Shown in pieces: positions 10,700 to 21,524 of a DNA stretch of 64,000 nt. Location: positions 78,879 to 142,878 of the forward strand of contig NZ_UTHA01000050.1 in assembly GCF_900582195.1 (NCBI RefSeq), written 5' to 3'. A program made the position numbers and the translations under genes. Source of the DNA: Pseudomonas viridiflava. GTDB lineage: Bacteria > Pseudomonadota > Gammaproteobacteria > Pseudomonadales > Pseudomonadaceae. The notes under the pieces are model-generated. The model saw nothing but the letters and a program-made list of their open reading frames with translations, had not been told where the DNA came from and ran no database searches. Numbering within the stretch: the first letter of the stretch is position 1; every line of letters begins with the position of its first letter.

Positions 10700-13600
10700 T
10701 CAAAAAGGCTTGTCGAAGGTGATTTTCGGCTCTTTCCATGGGCCTTTGACGGTGTATTTCACACTGGCAAAGCGCGCCACGCGGTCACCGATCAGTTTAT
10801 CGATCAGGAATAACGCGCCGCCAACCGCCGGTGCGCCGACGATCAGCGCCGCAATCGGCAGGTTATTGGTCACCGGCAAGGTCACCAGCAACTTGGCGTC
10901 GACCTTGTCGCCAACCAGGTCCAGCGTACCGTCCAGCTCGAGATTGCTCGAAGGGCCGGTCAGGCGGATCGGTTCGCGAGTCACGTAAACACCGTTGGTC
11001 GCGACGAGCAAGCCTTTGACCCGGTCATAGCTCAAGCCTTTGCCGAACAGATCGGAGAAGTCCAGACGCAGACGCCGGCCGATGGAGTTGAAGTTAAGCA
11101 GGCCAAACACTCGCAACGCCTGCGCGCCACCCTCCACTTCAACGAACTGGCCTTTGTTCAACGATGCATCGAGGGTGCCGGAGAAACGCTTGGTCGCCAG
11201 CCAGGCCGGCGAGCCCGGCCAACGGCCATCGACGTCCATATGAAATTCTTCGCTGGTCACGCTCGGCGCAAAGCCCCAGCCCTTGAGGACATCGGCGAGG
11301 TTCTTGCCACCAATGCGGCCCTTGAACCAGCTATTGGCCGCCCCCGGCGCACCTTCCCAACCACCGTTACCCTGCAGCAGGATGCCTTTGAGGCCCATGT
11401 CTAGGTTGTTCAGGGCGATGCCTTTCGCGGTCGGGCGCACCTTCAGCGACCAGCCGCCAACCAGATCCGGCCCGAGAAACAGTTGATTGATGGTGATGTC
11501 CAGCGCCGGAATTTTCGTCGGGTCGACCGAAACCAACGGATCCGGCGAATTCTCGTCAGCCTGAACCGTCGGGTCCGGCGCTGGCAGTTTCACGTACTGC
11601 AAATTCACCGCAATCGGCACGCCCTTGGCGTCCGGCAGGCTCGCCGAGCCTTTCGCCTGTTGACTGTCGAGGGACAAATTCCACGTACCCGGCTTGCGAT
11701 TGACCTGCACCGACGCCTGATCCAGTGTCGTCCCGAATGCCGTGAGTTTGCCGACCTTGAAATCAGCACTGCTGAGCAATTGCTTGGCGCTGCCGCCCGG
11801 ATCCTGCCCGGCGTATTTGTTGGCCAGGTCCTGCCACGGCGCGACATCCAGCTCCGAAAGCACCCCACGAATGCGCAAGCCTTTGGCTCCCGGCAGCACC
11901 GCTTCGCCGGCACCGAGGAACAACTCGCCACGGCCCTCGGCAAAATTGCTCGGCGGCGCGGCAAAAGTGAAATTGGCCAGTTGGTCGTAGTTGACCCAGT
12001 AACGCCGCTCCTGCCCCTGCAAGGTCATCCGGAATACCGTATCGCGACCGACATCCGCCGCCATGCCGAACGGCGCCGGCAGATCCACCGCGACACCTTT
12101 CATGCTGGAACTGACCATCAACTGGCTGTCGGCGCCGTCCAGGTTCAATTGCAATTGATAGGGAATGGTCCCGGAGACCGGCAATGGTTGTGTCACGCCC
12201 AGCCAGTCGGTAAGTTTCTTGACCTCGACCTGCCCGGATGCCGCGACCCGGGTCTTGAGTTTGCCAGGACTGCCATCGGCGAAAATCTGCGCCGTGACCG
12301 GTTTGTCGAATGCGCGCGCGGCGATGTTCTGCCCGCTGAGTCCTTTGGCGCTGTCAAAGCGGAAATCACCCTTGAGTTGGGTCAGCTCAAGCTTAGGCTC
12401 GGCGAGTTTCAGGCGCGCATTGGCGGTTTTGAAGTCGACCAGAATTTTCGGCAGGTCGCCGCCCTTGTCCAGCGGGATGTCCAGTTTGAGCTTTCCTTGC
12501 AGATCACCCGCCCCTTCCCATCCGGCAAAGGTCTCACCGGTGCCGATCGGCGCTTCCTGAAGAATCTTCAAGCCATCCCCCAACCCACCGGCAAAGGCGC
12601 CATCGAGGAACATATGCGTATGTTGTCCGGCCGGCACATGGGGAATATTGACGAAGACATCGCTGACCTGAGTGCCGAGCAACTGACCCTTGTCGGCCCA
12701 GATCCGCACACCGCTGTCTTCGATGAATACATCGCCACTGACCTTGCTCACATGCGGCCAACCCGGCTGGAACGCCAGTTCAGCGTCATGCACTTTGAAA
12801 AACAGGCTGATGCTGCGGTCGGCCTCCCCGGCATTTTTGCTCAGCGAACCCTGATACTGAAAGAAACCCTGATCGACTGCACCTTTGAGGATGGCGGTAC
12901 GCAGCCACTCGTCGAGCGCCGGGCTGAGCACTTCGGGCAGGTATTTGGCCGTATAGCGACCATCGCCATCGACCAGACCGACGCGCAGGTCCATGTAGTC
13001 TTCCTGGCTATGGTCGAAATGCAGGCGAATCAGGAAGTCGCCGGCAATCTTGCCCTCCTCGCCAAGCACCTTCAGGTATGGAGCGATCAGGGTGAAGCCG
13101 TCTTTATCGAGCTTCCAGGTCAGGCGTGCGTTGGCCTGAATGTACTGCCATGGCTTGGCGAAAATCGGGTCCAGGTGCAGGACAAAATCCTTGCTGTCCA
13201 TGCGCAACTCGCCACCGTCGAGGTTGCCGCTGAGGCTGCCACTGACGTTTCGAGCCGCCGGTGCGCCGTGATAGGCGTCGAAACCGACGTTATCCAGATT
13301 GGTGGCGAAACTGAACTTGTTGCCGTCGGTGGAGTTGGGGCGGAAATCCAGCAGCACATTGCGCAGGCCACCGGTGACCTTCAGATGATCGACGGCCGTG
13401 GCGAAACCCTGCGGCAGCGGCCCCAAGGCGTTCAGCAGTGGAGTGAGCGGGGTCAGATCGAGACGATCCGCCTGCAAGTGCCAGACCTCTTCCACCTTGT
13501 CGTTTGCCCGAGTCTGCTTCAGCTGTATGTGTGAATCCCAACGGTTTTCACCGAAATTCATCGCCAGTGAATCGAGGGTGAGGGTCGCGCCCTCGGCACT

Positions 13601-14506
13601 GTTCGCGTAATACGCGTTGAGTGCCAGATTGTTGATCTGGATCGGCTTGCGATCGGCATAGGCGCCGATCAGTTGCGGCGCGTTCAAACGGAGCGCAGCA
13701 CTTTGCAGCGTGCCTTTGGCCCAATTGACCCAAATCTCGCCGCCGGCCTTGATCTCGGAAAAATTCCACTGCTGGGTCAGACGCTTCGGCAGCCATTTCG
13801 ACCAGTCGCTCTGCGGCAGGCTGGCGTAGCCTTCCACTGAGCTGTTTTGCAATTGGTCGGGGCGAATCCGCGTGCGCAAACTCAGCGCCACAGGCTGGCC
13901 ATCCGGCAAGGTCAACCGCGCATCGAGGCGTTGACGGCTGGCGCCGGTTTTCAGATTGAGGCCGACATAGGTGAGGGTCAGCGGTGGGTGATCCTGTGGC
14001 TGCAAGGTCACCTGACTGTCGAGCACTGACAGTTGCTGAATCATTTGCGAGCGATTGAACAGTTGTTGCGGATCGAGTGGCTGATCGTTCTGCACCGGCA
14101 GGCCTTCGAGCGCCCAACTGCCGTCCTCGGCTTCCTTGAGGCTGATTTTCAAGCCGTTGAGCTCAAGGTGGGCAATGCGCACTTCGCGCGCCAACAGGCT
14201 GGCCCACAGATCCGGTACCGCACGCACTTGATCCAGACGCAAAGCATTGGCGCCGCTGCCAACCATCACATCATGAGCCAGCAGGATCGGCGCAAAACCG
14301 CTCCAGTTGCCTTCCAGTTCGCCGATCTGCAACGGCATGCCGAGGGCGGCACTGGCCTTGTCTTCGATGTCGGCGCGATATTCGGCCACCAACGGCGTCA
14401 ATTCGCGGCCGAGACTGACGTACAACGCCATCAATACCAAAACCAACGCGCACAGGCCCAGCCCCCAGCGGGTGAGTGCGGCCAGAATGCGTGTCAGACG
14501 CTCCAT
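10700..14506 (-). CDS. yhdP: AsmA-like envelope lipid-transport protein YhdP
   Basis: 1268 aa. One N-terminal membrane helix (about residues 10-30) anchors a long beta-rich periplasmic body with repeated AsmA/DUF3971-type stretches (ILLAHDVMVGSGANALRLDQ near the start, LDGTLDLVGDKVDAKLLV near the end). In E. coli YhdP, TamB and YdbH move phospholipids across the periplasm. The start at 14506 has GGAG nine bases upstream and gives MERLTRILAALTRWG; an in-frame start at 14527 lacks this. It lies between rng and the nitrilase, the usual order. Confidence 0.9.
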   Translation of the reverse strand: MERLTRILAALTRWGLGLCALVLVLMALYVSLGRELTPLVAEYRADIEDKASAALGMPLQIGELEGNWSGFAPILLAHDVMVGSGANALRLDQVRAVPDLWASLLAREVRIAHLELNGLKISLKEAEDGSWALEGLPVQNDQPLDPQQLFNRSQMIQQLSVLDSQVTLQPQDHPPLTLTYVGLNLKTGASRQRLDARLTLPDGQPVALSLRTRIRPDQLQNSSVEGYASLPQSDWSKWLPKRLTQQWNFSEIKAGGEIWVNWAKGTLQSAALRLNAPQLIGAYADRKPIQINNLALNAYYANSAEGATLTLDSLAMNFGENRWDSHIQLKQTRANDKVEEVWHLQADRLDLTPLTPLLNALGPLPQGFATAVDHLKVTGGLRNVLLDFRPNSTDGNKFSFATNLDNVGFDAYHGAPAARNVSGSLSGNLDGGELRMDSKDFVLHLDPIFAKPWQYIQANARLTWKLDKDGFTLIAPYLKVLGEEGKIAGDFLIRLHFDHSQEDYMDLRVGLVDGDGRYTAKYLPEVLSPALDEWLRTAILKGAVDQGFFQYQGSLSKNAGEADRSISLFFKVHDAELAFQPGWPHVSKVSGDVFIEDSGVRIWADKGQLLGTQVSDVFVNIPHVPAGQHTHMFLDGAFAGGLGDGLKILQEAPIGTGETFAGWEGAGDLQGKLKLDIPLDKGGDLPKILVDFKTANARLKLAEPKLELTQLKGDFRFDSAKGLSGQNIAARAFDKPVTAQIFADGSPGKLKTRVAASGQVEVKKLTDWLGVTQPLPVSGTIPYQLQLNLDGADSQLMVSSSMKGVAVDLPAPFGMAADVGRDTVFRMTLQGQERRYWVNYDQLANFTFAAPPSNFAEGRGELFLGAGEAVLPGAKGLRIRGVLSELDVAPWQDLANKYAGQDPGGSAKQLLSSADFKVGKLTAFGTTLDQASVQVNRKPGTWNLSLDSQQAKGSASLPDAKGVPIAVNLQYVKLPAPDPTVQADENSPDPLVSVDPTKIPALDITINQLFLGPDLVGGWSLKVRPTAKGIALNNLDMGLKGILLQGNGGWEGAPGAANSWFKGRIGGKNLADVLKGWGFAPSVTSEEFHMDVDGRWPGSPAWLATKRFSGTLDASLNKGQFVEVEGGAQALRVFGLLNFNSIGRRLRLDFSDLFGKGLSYDRVKGLLVATNGVYVTREPIRLTGPSSNLELDGTLDLVGDKVDAKLLVTLPVTNNLPIAALIVGAPAVGGALFLIDKLIGDRVARFASVKYTVKGPWKEPKITFDKPF

Positions 14507-14581
14507 GTCAGTCGGCTCCCATGGCAAAAATACTGCGAAAAGCTGAGGCCAGCCGCGGTGGAATAAAGGTGACGCAGGGGA

Positions 14582-16039
14582 TCAGAGCAACACCACGTCA
14601 TATTGTTCCTGGGAATACATGGTTTCCACCTGGAAGCGTATGGTGCGACCGATAAACCCTTCAAGCTCGGCGACGTTTCCGGATTCTTCGTCGAGCAAGC
14701 GGTCGACCACTTTCTGGTTCGCCAGCACCCGATAACCCTCGGCCTGATACGCCCGGGCTTCACGGAGGATCTCGCGGAAAATCTCGTAACAGATGGTTTC
14801 CGCAGTTTTCAGTTTGCCGCGGCCCTGGCAACTGCTGCACGGTTCGCACAGCACTTGTTCGAGACTTTCGCGGGTACGCTTGCGGGTCATCTGCACCAGG
14901 CCCAACTCGGTGATGCCGATGATGTTGGTCTTGGCGTGATCGCGCTCCAGCTGTTTTTCCAGAGTGCGCAGCACCTGGCGCTGATGCTCTTCATCTTCCA
15001 TGTCGATAAAGTCGATGATGATGATCCCGCCCAGATTGCGCAGGCGCATCTGCCGGGCAATCGCCGTGGCCGCTTCGAGGTTGGTCTTGAAGATGGTTTC
15101 TTCGAGGTTACGGTGACCTACGAAAGCTCCGGTGTTCACGTCGATGGTGGTCATGGCTTCTGCCGGATCCACCACCAGATAGCCGCCGGACTTCAGCGGT
15201 ACCTTGCGTTCGAGGGCTTTCTGGATTTCGTCTTCGACGCCATACAGGTCGAAAATCGGTCGTTCACCGGGATAGTGCTCCAGACGATCGGCAATTTCCG
15301 GCATCAGTTCGGCGACGAACTGCGTGGTTTTCTGAAAGGTTTCCCGGGAATCGATGCGAATCTTCTCGATCTTCGGGTTGACCAGATCACGCAGCGTACG
15401 CAACGCCAGACCGAGATCCTCGTAAATAACACTAGGCGCGGAGATGGTTTTGATCTGTTCGTTGATCTGGTCCCACAGGCGCCGCAGGTAACGGATGTCC
15501 ATGAGGATTTCATCGGCGCCAGCGCCTTCGGCGGCGGTGCGCAGAATGAAACCGCCCGCCTCCTTGATGCCTTCTTTGGCCACGCAATCGCTGACCACCT
15601 GCTTGAGGCGTTCGCGCTCTGCTTCGTCTTCGATTTTCAGCGAGATGCCAACGTGGGCGGTGCGCGGCATGTACACCAGATAGCGCGACGGAATCGACAG
15701 CTGCGTGGTCAACCGCGCGCCTTTTGAGCCGATCGGGTCCTTGGTGACTTGCACCACCAGGCTTTGGCCTTCGTGCACCAACGCGCTGATACTTTCGACC
15801 ACAGGGCCTTCGCGCAGAGAAATTTCGGCAGCGTGAATGAATGCCGCGCGATCCAGGCCGATGTCGACGAATGCCGCCTGCATACCCGGCAGCACGCGAA
15901 CGATCTTGCCTTTATAGATGTTGCCGACGATCCCGCGCTTTTGCGTGCGCTCAACGTGGACTTCTTGCAGTACACCGTTTTCGACCACCGCCACGCGCGA
16001 CTCCATCGGCGTGATGTTGATCAGAATCTCTTCACTCAT
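14582..16039 (-). CDS. rng: Ribonuclease G
   Basis: 485 aa single-strand endoribonuclease that trims 16S rRNA 5' ends and acts on some mRNAs. An S1 domain occupies about residues 35-115 (NIYKGKIVRVLPGMQAAFVD). Catalytic aspartates are Asp300 (TTIDVNTG) and Asp343 (IIIIDFIDMED), and the zinc-link CxxC is Cys398/Cys401. It has no long RNase E-type C-terminal scaffold. The start MSEEILINITPMESRV at 16039 is chosen over an in-frame ATG nine codons upstream. It lies 59 bases after maf. Confidence 0.95.
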   Translation of the reverse strand: MSEEILINITPMESRVAVVENGVLQEVHVERTQKRGIVGNIYKGKIVRVLPGMQAAFVDIGLDRAAFIHAAEISLREGPVVESISALVHEGQSLVVQVTKDPIGSKGARLTTQLSIPSRYLVYMPRTAHVGISLKIEDEAERERLKQVVSDCVAKEGIKEAGGFILRTAAEGAGADEILMDIRYLRRLWDQINEQIKTISAPSVIYEDLGLALRTLRDLVNPKIEKIRIDSRETFQKTTQFVAELMPEIADRLEHYPGERPIFDLYGVEDEIQKALERKVPLKSGGYLVVDPAEAMTTIDVNTGAFVGHRNLEETIFKTNLEAATAIARQMRLRNLGGIIIIDFIDMEDEEHQRQVLRTLEKQLERDHAKTNIIGITELGLVQMTRKRTRESLEQVLCEPCSSCQGRGKLKTAETICYEIFREILREARAYQAEGYRVLANQKVVDRLLDEESGNVAELEGFIGRTIRFQVETMYSQEQYDVVLL

Positions 16040-16097
16040 GGCAGGATCTCGTTCAGGCATGTTCACGATAATGGCCGCATCTGGTTTCGTACGACGC

Positions 16098-16694
16098 TTA
16101 TTGCGCGTTCAGGTTTTGCCAACAGGGTATGCCGAAATGGCCCAACAGTTCTGCGGTTTCGCAAACTGGCAGCCCGACCACCGCCGAATAGCTGCCATTG
16201 AGCCCGGCGACAAACACTGCGCCGAGTCCCTGAATGCCATAACCGCCGGCCTTGTCCCGCGGCTCGCCGCTGGCCCAATAGGCAGCAGCTTCTTCACCGT
16301 TGATCGGACGGAACCGCACCAGACTGCGCACCACCCGCGACTCGCAGCGCGCGCCCTCGAGCACGGCGATGGCGGTCAGCACTTCATGCTCCTTGCCAGA
16401 CAACATCATCAGCATGGCGCATGCATCGGCTTCGTCCACCGGTTTGCCAAGAATTTTGCCGTCCAGCACCACGGCAGTGTCGGCACCCAGCACGCAGAAT
16501 GGCTGAGCGGACACGACGGTGCGGCGCCCGGCTTCGGCCTTGCCGCGCGCCAGACGCTCGACATAGGTTGACGGCGATTCTTCGGGTAATGGGGTTTCGT
16601 CGATATCCGCACTGATGGCGGCGAATGGAACGCCGATCTGTGTGAGCAATTCACGGCGGCGCGGCGATCCGGAGGCGAGGTAAAGCGGCTTCAT
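16098..16694 (-). CDS. maf: Maf-like nucleoside triphosphate pyrophosphatase
   Basis: 198 aa. Maf motifs are [14 protein letters not shown] at the N-terminus, [12 protein letters not shown] in the middle and [13 protein letters not shown] near the end. The family hydrolyses non-canonical or pyrimidine NTPs such as dTTP and UTP (YhdE type), preventing misincorporation. The start [13 protein letters not shown] at 16694 is taken instead of the longer frame, which runs into mreD. It sits 37 bases after mreD in the mre-rng operon, as in many gammaproteobacteria. Confidence 0.92.
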   Translation of the reverse strand: MKPLYLASGSPRRRELLTQIGVPFAAISADIDETPLPEESPSTYVERLARGKAEAGRRTVVSAQPFCVLGADTAVVLDGKILGKPVDEADACAMLMMLSGKEHEVLTAIAVLEGARCESRVVRSLVRFRPINGEEAAAYWASGEPRDKAGGYGIQGLGAVFVAGLNGSYSAVVGLPVCETAELLGHFGIPCWQNLNAQ

Positions 16695-16731
16695 CAAAAC
16701 ATCTCCCTGTTCAGTGCCCAGCTTCACCGGC

Positions 16732-17223
16732 TCAATTGATTTTGTAGCGTCGGCGCAATCCGCGTAGGGCAAAGCTGACCCAAGGCCAGAGCAAAGCACT
16801 GACCAGCGCCGGTAGCACCAGCGCCAGGGTTGGTTGACGGTTACCGGTCAAGGCACTGAGCCACAACTGCACCAGTTGCGCGAGACCGAAGATCACCAGA
16901 ATCACCAGGCATTGCTGCCACATCGGGAACATCCGCAGGCGTTGTTGCAATGACAGAACGAGGAAGGTGATCAGCGTCAGGATCAACGCGTTCTGCCCCA
17001 GCAGCGTGCCGTAGAGCACATCTTCAGCCAGGCCCAGACAGAACGCCGTGACCATGCCGACCGTTTGCGGCATGTACAGCGCCCAGAATGTCAGGAGCAG
17101 CGCCAGCCACAGCGGGCGCAGGATTTCCATGAATTGCGGCAACGGCGAGACACTGAGCAACATGCCAATGAGAAACGTCAGCCAGACGATCCAGCCGTTT
17201 CGCGATGCAGTAGCCCCGACCAT
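16732..17223 (-). CDS. mreD: Rod shape-determining membrane protein MreD
   Basis: 163 aa integral membrane protein with five or six hydrophobic segments and the MreD-like [17 protein letters not shown]. It links MreC and MreB to the elongation peptidoglycan synthases. Its ATG overlaps the mreC stop by one base (TAATG), so the two are translationally coupled. Length matches the family. Confidence 0.92.
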   Translation of the reverse strand: MVGATASRNGWIVWLTFLIGMLLSVSPLPQFMEILRPLWLALLLTFWALYMPQTVGMVTAFCLGLAEDVLYGTLLGQNALILTLITFLVLSLQQRLRMFPMWQQCLVILVIFGLAQLVQLWLSALTGNRQPTLALVLPALVSALLWPWVSFALRGLRRRYKIN

Positions 17224-18338
17224 TATTCTTGTCTCCCGGTTGTCGCCGGTGCACTGACGGGCGGTTTGGCCGCAGGTCGTGCAGCGGGCTGGGCAGCTGG
17301 AGGTTTGCTGGCCGCCGGCGTGGATGCCGGTGGTTTCGCCGCCGCAGGCGGTTTACTTGCAGCGGGTTTGGCCGGTGTGGCACTGGCGGCAGCGGTCGGT
17401 GCGGCAGGTGTTACAGGCGCCGGAGCAGCAGCGGCTGCCGGCGCGGCCACGGTTTTCGGCACAGTGACCGGAATAATCGGCCCACCGCCGAAGGCATCAA
17501 GATTTTCCTGCGCTTGCGCGGCATCGTTGGCGCGCTCTTCGGCGGTGCGACTGTCACTGAACACCAGCAACAGGTAGCGGCTACGGTTGAGCGCGGCAGT
17601 CGGTACCGCTCGAACGATCGCGAACGGCTGGCCGGAATCGTGGATCACTTCCTTGACCGTGGCGACCGGATAACCGGCCGGGAAACGCTGGCCAAGGCCG
17701 GAGCTGACCAGCAGATCGCCCTCTTTGATATCGGCGGTGTCAGCGACGTGACGCAGTTCCAGACGCTCCGGGTTGCCGGTGCCACTGGCAATCGCGCGCA
17801 GACCGTTGCGGTTCACCTGCACGGGAATACTGTGAGTGGTGTCGGTCAACAACAATACACGGGAGGTGTAAGGCATCAATTCGACCACTTGCCCCATCAG
17901 ACCGCGCGCATCGAGCACCGGCTGCCCGAGCACCACGCCATCACGCTCACCTTTATTGATGATGATGCGATGGGTAAAGGGATTGGGGTCCATGCCGATC
18001 AACTCGGCCACTTCGACCTTTTCATTGACCAGCGCCGAGGAATTGAGCAACTCGCGCAGCCGAACGTTCTGCTCGGTAAGGGCGGCAAGCTTTTGCATGC
18101 GCCCCTGATACAGCAGGTTTTCAGTCTTGAGTTTTTCGTTTTCGGCGACGAGTTCGGTGCGACTGCCGAACTGGCTGGCAATCCCTTCCCACAGGCGTCC
18201 CGGTAGATCGGTAATCCAGTAGGCGTCCATCAACACCAGCGACGCTTGTTTGCGCGCGGGCTTGAGCAAGTCGAAGCGGGCATCGACCACCATCAGCGCG
18301 ACCGATAGCACGGCCAGCACCAACAGGCGCACACCCAA
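17223..18338 (-). CDS. mreC: Rod shape-determining protein MreC
   Basis: At least 371 aa. An N-terminal membrane helix (VRLLVLAVLSVALMVV) is followed by a coiled coil (ELVAENEKLKTENLLYQGR), the MreC beta-barrel domain and a long Ala/Pro-rich tail from about residue 280. It forms the periplasmic scaffold of the elongasome. The listed start is the TTG at 18338. The frame stays open upstream, however, and an ATT at 18366-18368 lies six bases after a strong GGAGGAG and adds IKPLFAKGPS, the kind of N-terminus expected for Pseudomonas MreC. The true start is probably this AUU codon at 18368. Confidence 0.92.
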   Translation of the reverse strand: MGVRLLVLAVLSVALMVVDARFDLLKPARKQASLVLMDAYWITDLPGRLWEGIASQFGSRTELVAENEKLKTENLLYQGRMQKLAALTEQNVRLRELLNSSALVNEKVEVAELIGMDPNPFTHRIIINKGERDGVVLGQPVLDARGLMGQVVELMPYTSRVLLLTDTTHSIPVQVNRNGLRAIASGTGNPERLELRHVADTADIKEGDLLVSSGLGQRFPAGYPVATVKEVIHDSGQPFAIVRAVPTAALNRSRYLLLVFSDSRTAEERANDAAQAQENLDAFGGGPIIPVTVPKTVAAPAAAAAPAPVTPAAPTAAASATPAKPAASKPPAAAKPPASTPAASKPPAAQPAARPAAKPPVSAPATTGRQE

Positions 18339-18453
18339 CGAAGGGCCTTTGGCGAAAAGCGGTTTAATAAGCCGCTCCTCCCAGGCAAATGTTCTGTTTA
18401 TTCATACGGCATCAAACCGGCCTGGATGAAGACTGACAGAAGATAAACGCCAA

Positions 18454-18479
18454 CAGGCAGCACTGCAAAGTGCTGCCTG
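18454..18479. terminator. 11-bp hairpin between mreB and mreC
   Basis: CAGGCAGCACT and AGTGCTGCCTG form a perfect 11-bp stem with a four-base loop, 31 bases after the mreB stop. No T-run follows on the minus strand, so it is more likely a partial terminator or mRNA-stabilising hairpin that sets mreB above mreCD than a full stop. Confidence 0.55.
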
Positions 18480-18509
18480 CGCGCTCACCCACGTATTGCA
18501 CCCGGCGAC

Positions 18510-19758
<1,249 letters not shown>

Positions 19759-20046
19759 ATGGCGCTAGAACGCTCCGACGTGGAAAAAATCGCTCATCTG
19801 GCCTGCCTTGGCCTCAATGATGCCGATCTTCCACACATTACTTCCGCCCTCAACAGCATTCTCGGTCTGGTCGACGAAATGCAGGCTGTTAATACCGACG
19901 GAATCGAGCCTCTGGCCCACCCGCTGGAAGCCAGTCAGCGCCTGCGCGCCGACGTCGTGACCGAGAGCAATCACCGCGAGGCCTACCAGTCCATCGCACC
20001 AGCGGTCGAAAACGGCCTGTATCTGGTTCCGAAAGTCATCGACTAA
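19759..20046 (+). CDS. gatC: Asp-tRNA(Asn)/Glu-tRNA(Gln) amidotransferase subunit C
   Basis: 95 aa small subunit that wraps around GatA and stabilises GatCAB. The family pattern is visible as [16 protein letters not shown], the central [22 protein letters not shown], and the C-terminal YLVPKVID. It is first in gatCAB, 16 bases before gatA, with AGGAG eight bases in front of its ATG. GatCAB amidates mischarged Glu-tRNA(Gln) or Asp-tRNA(Asn). Confidence 0.95.
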   Translation: MALERSDVEKIAHLACLGLNDADLPHITSALNSILGLVDEMQAVNTDGIEPLAHPLEASQRLRADVVTESNHREAYQSIAPAVENGLYLVPKVID

Positions 20047-20062
20047 AGGGAAAGAGCCTGCA

Positions 20063-21514
20063 ATGCATCAAATGACTCTGGCCGAGATCGCCCGCGGTCT
20101 CGCCGATAAAAAGTTTTCCTCCGAAGAGCTGACCAAAGTCCTGCTGGCGCGCATCACCCAGCTTGATCCGCAGCTCAACAGTTTCATCAGCCTCACCGAA
20201 GCGCTGGCCCTCGAGCAGGCGAAAGCCGCCGATGCCCGCCGTGCCAACGGTGAGAGCGGCGCCCTGCTCGGTGCGCCGATCGCTCACAAAGACCTGTTCT
20301 GCACTCAGGGCATTCGCACCAGCTGCGGCTCGAAGATGCTCGACAACTTCAAAGCCCCGTATGACGCCACCGTGGTCGCGAAGCTGGCGGCTGCCGGCGC
20401 CGTGACGCTGGGTAAGACCAACATGGACGAATTCGCCATGGGTTCGGCCAACGAGTCGAGCTGGTACGGCGCGGTGAAAAACCCGTGGAGCCTGGAACAC
20501 GTACCGGGCGGTTCGTCCGGCGGCTCGGCGGCGGCGGTTGCCGCTCGTCTGTTGCCAGCGGCGACGGCCACCGACACTGGCGGTTCGATTCGTCAGCCGG
20601 CAGCGTTCACCAACCTCACCGGCCTGAAGCCGACCTACGGTCGCGTTTCGCGCTGGGGCATGATCGCTTACGCCTCCAGCCTCGATCAGGGCGGCCCCTT
20701 GGCGCGCACGGCCGAAGACTGCGCGATTTTGTTGCAGGGTATGGCCGGCTTCGATCAGAACGACTCCACCAGCATCGATGAGCCAGTGCCGGATTACTCC
20801 GCAAGCCTGGGCGATTCGCTGCAAGGCCTGCGCATCGGCGTGCCGAAGGAATACTTCAGCGCTGGTCTCGACCCGCGTATCGCCGAGCTGATTCAGAACA
20901 GCATCAAAGAGCTGCAGAAGCTCGGTGCCGTGATCAAGGAAATCAGCCTGCCGAACATGCAGCACGCCATTCCTGCGTACTACGTGATCGCGCCAGCAGA
21001 GGCTTCTTCCAACCTGTCGCGTTTCGACGGCGTGCGTTTCGGCCACCGTTGCGAGCAACCGAAAGACCTGATCGACCTGTACAAGCGCTCCCGTGGCGAA
21101 GGCTTCGGCCCGGAAGTCCAGCGCCGGATCATGGTCGGCGCCTACGCGCTGTCCGCCGGTTACTACGACGCCTACTACCTGAAAGCGCAGAAGATCCGTC
21201 GTCTGGTGAAGAACGATTTCATGGCTGCCTTTAATGAAGTCGACATCATCCTCGGCCCGACCACGCCAAACCCGGCCTGGAAGCTTGGCGCGAAGAACAG
21301 CGACCCGGTTGCAGCCTATCTGGAAGACGTCTACACCATCACCGCCAACCTCGCGGGCCTGCCGGGCCTGTCGATGCCGGCCGGTTTTGTCGACGGTCTG
21401 CCGGTGGGCGTGCAGTTGCTCGCGCCGTACTTCCAGGAAGGTCGCCTGTTGAACGTTGCTCACCAGTACCAGCTCAACACTGACTGGCACACCCGCACCC
21501 CAACCGGCTTCTGA
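20063..21514 (+). CDS. gatA: Asp-tRNA(Asn)/Glu-tRNA(Gln) amidotransferase subunit A
   Basis: 483 aa amidase-signature enzyme that releases ammonia from glutamine. The Ser-cisSer-Lys triad is visible as Lys76 (APIAHKDLF), Ser151 (GGSSGGS) and Ser175 (DTGGSIRQP), spaced as in the family. It acts with GatB and GatC in tRNA-dependent synthesis of Gln- or Asn-tRNA. It lies between gatC and gatB (10 bases), clearly an operon. Confidence 0.96.
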   Translation: MHQMTLAEIARGLADKKFSSEELTKVLLARITQLDPQLNSFISLTEALALEQAKAADARRANGESGALLGAPIAHKDLFCTQGIRTSCGSKMLDNFKAPYDATVVAKLAAAGAVTLGKTNMDEFAMGSANESSWYGAVKNPWSLEHVPGGSSGGSAAAVAARLLPAATATDTGGSIRQPAAFTNLTGLKPTYGRVSRWGMIAYASSLDQGGPLARTAEDCAILLQGMAGFDQNDSTSIDEPVPDYSASLGDSLQGLRIGVPKEYFSAGLDPRIAELIQNSIKELQKLGAVIKEISLPNMQHAIPAYYVIAPAEASSNLSRFDGVRFGHRCEQPKDLIDLYKRSRGEGFGPEVQRRIMVGAYALSAGYYDAYYLKAQKIRRLVKNDFMAAFNEVDIILGPTTPNPAWKLGAKNSDPVAAYLEDVYTITANLAGLPGLSMPAGFVDGLPVGVQLLAPYFQEGRLLNVAHQYQLNTDWHTRTPTGF

Positions 21515-21524
21515 GGAGACACAC

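Noticed and set aside
11483..13534. 683-residue open frame on the plus strand antisense to yhdP
   Set aside because: It mirrors yhdP codon structure in a high-GC genome, has no ribosome site and reads as repetitive Arg/Gln-rich sequence.
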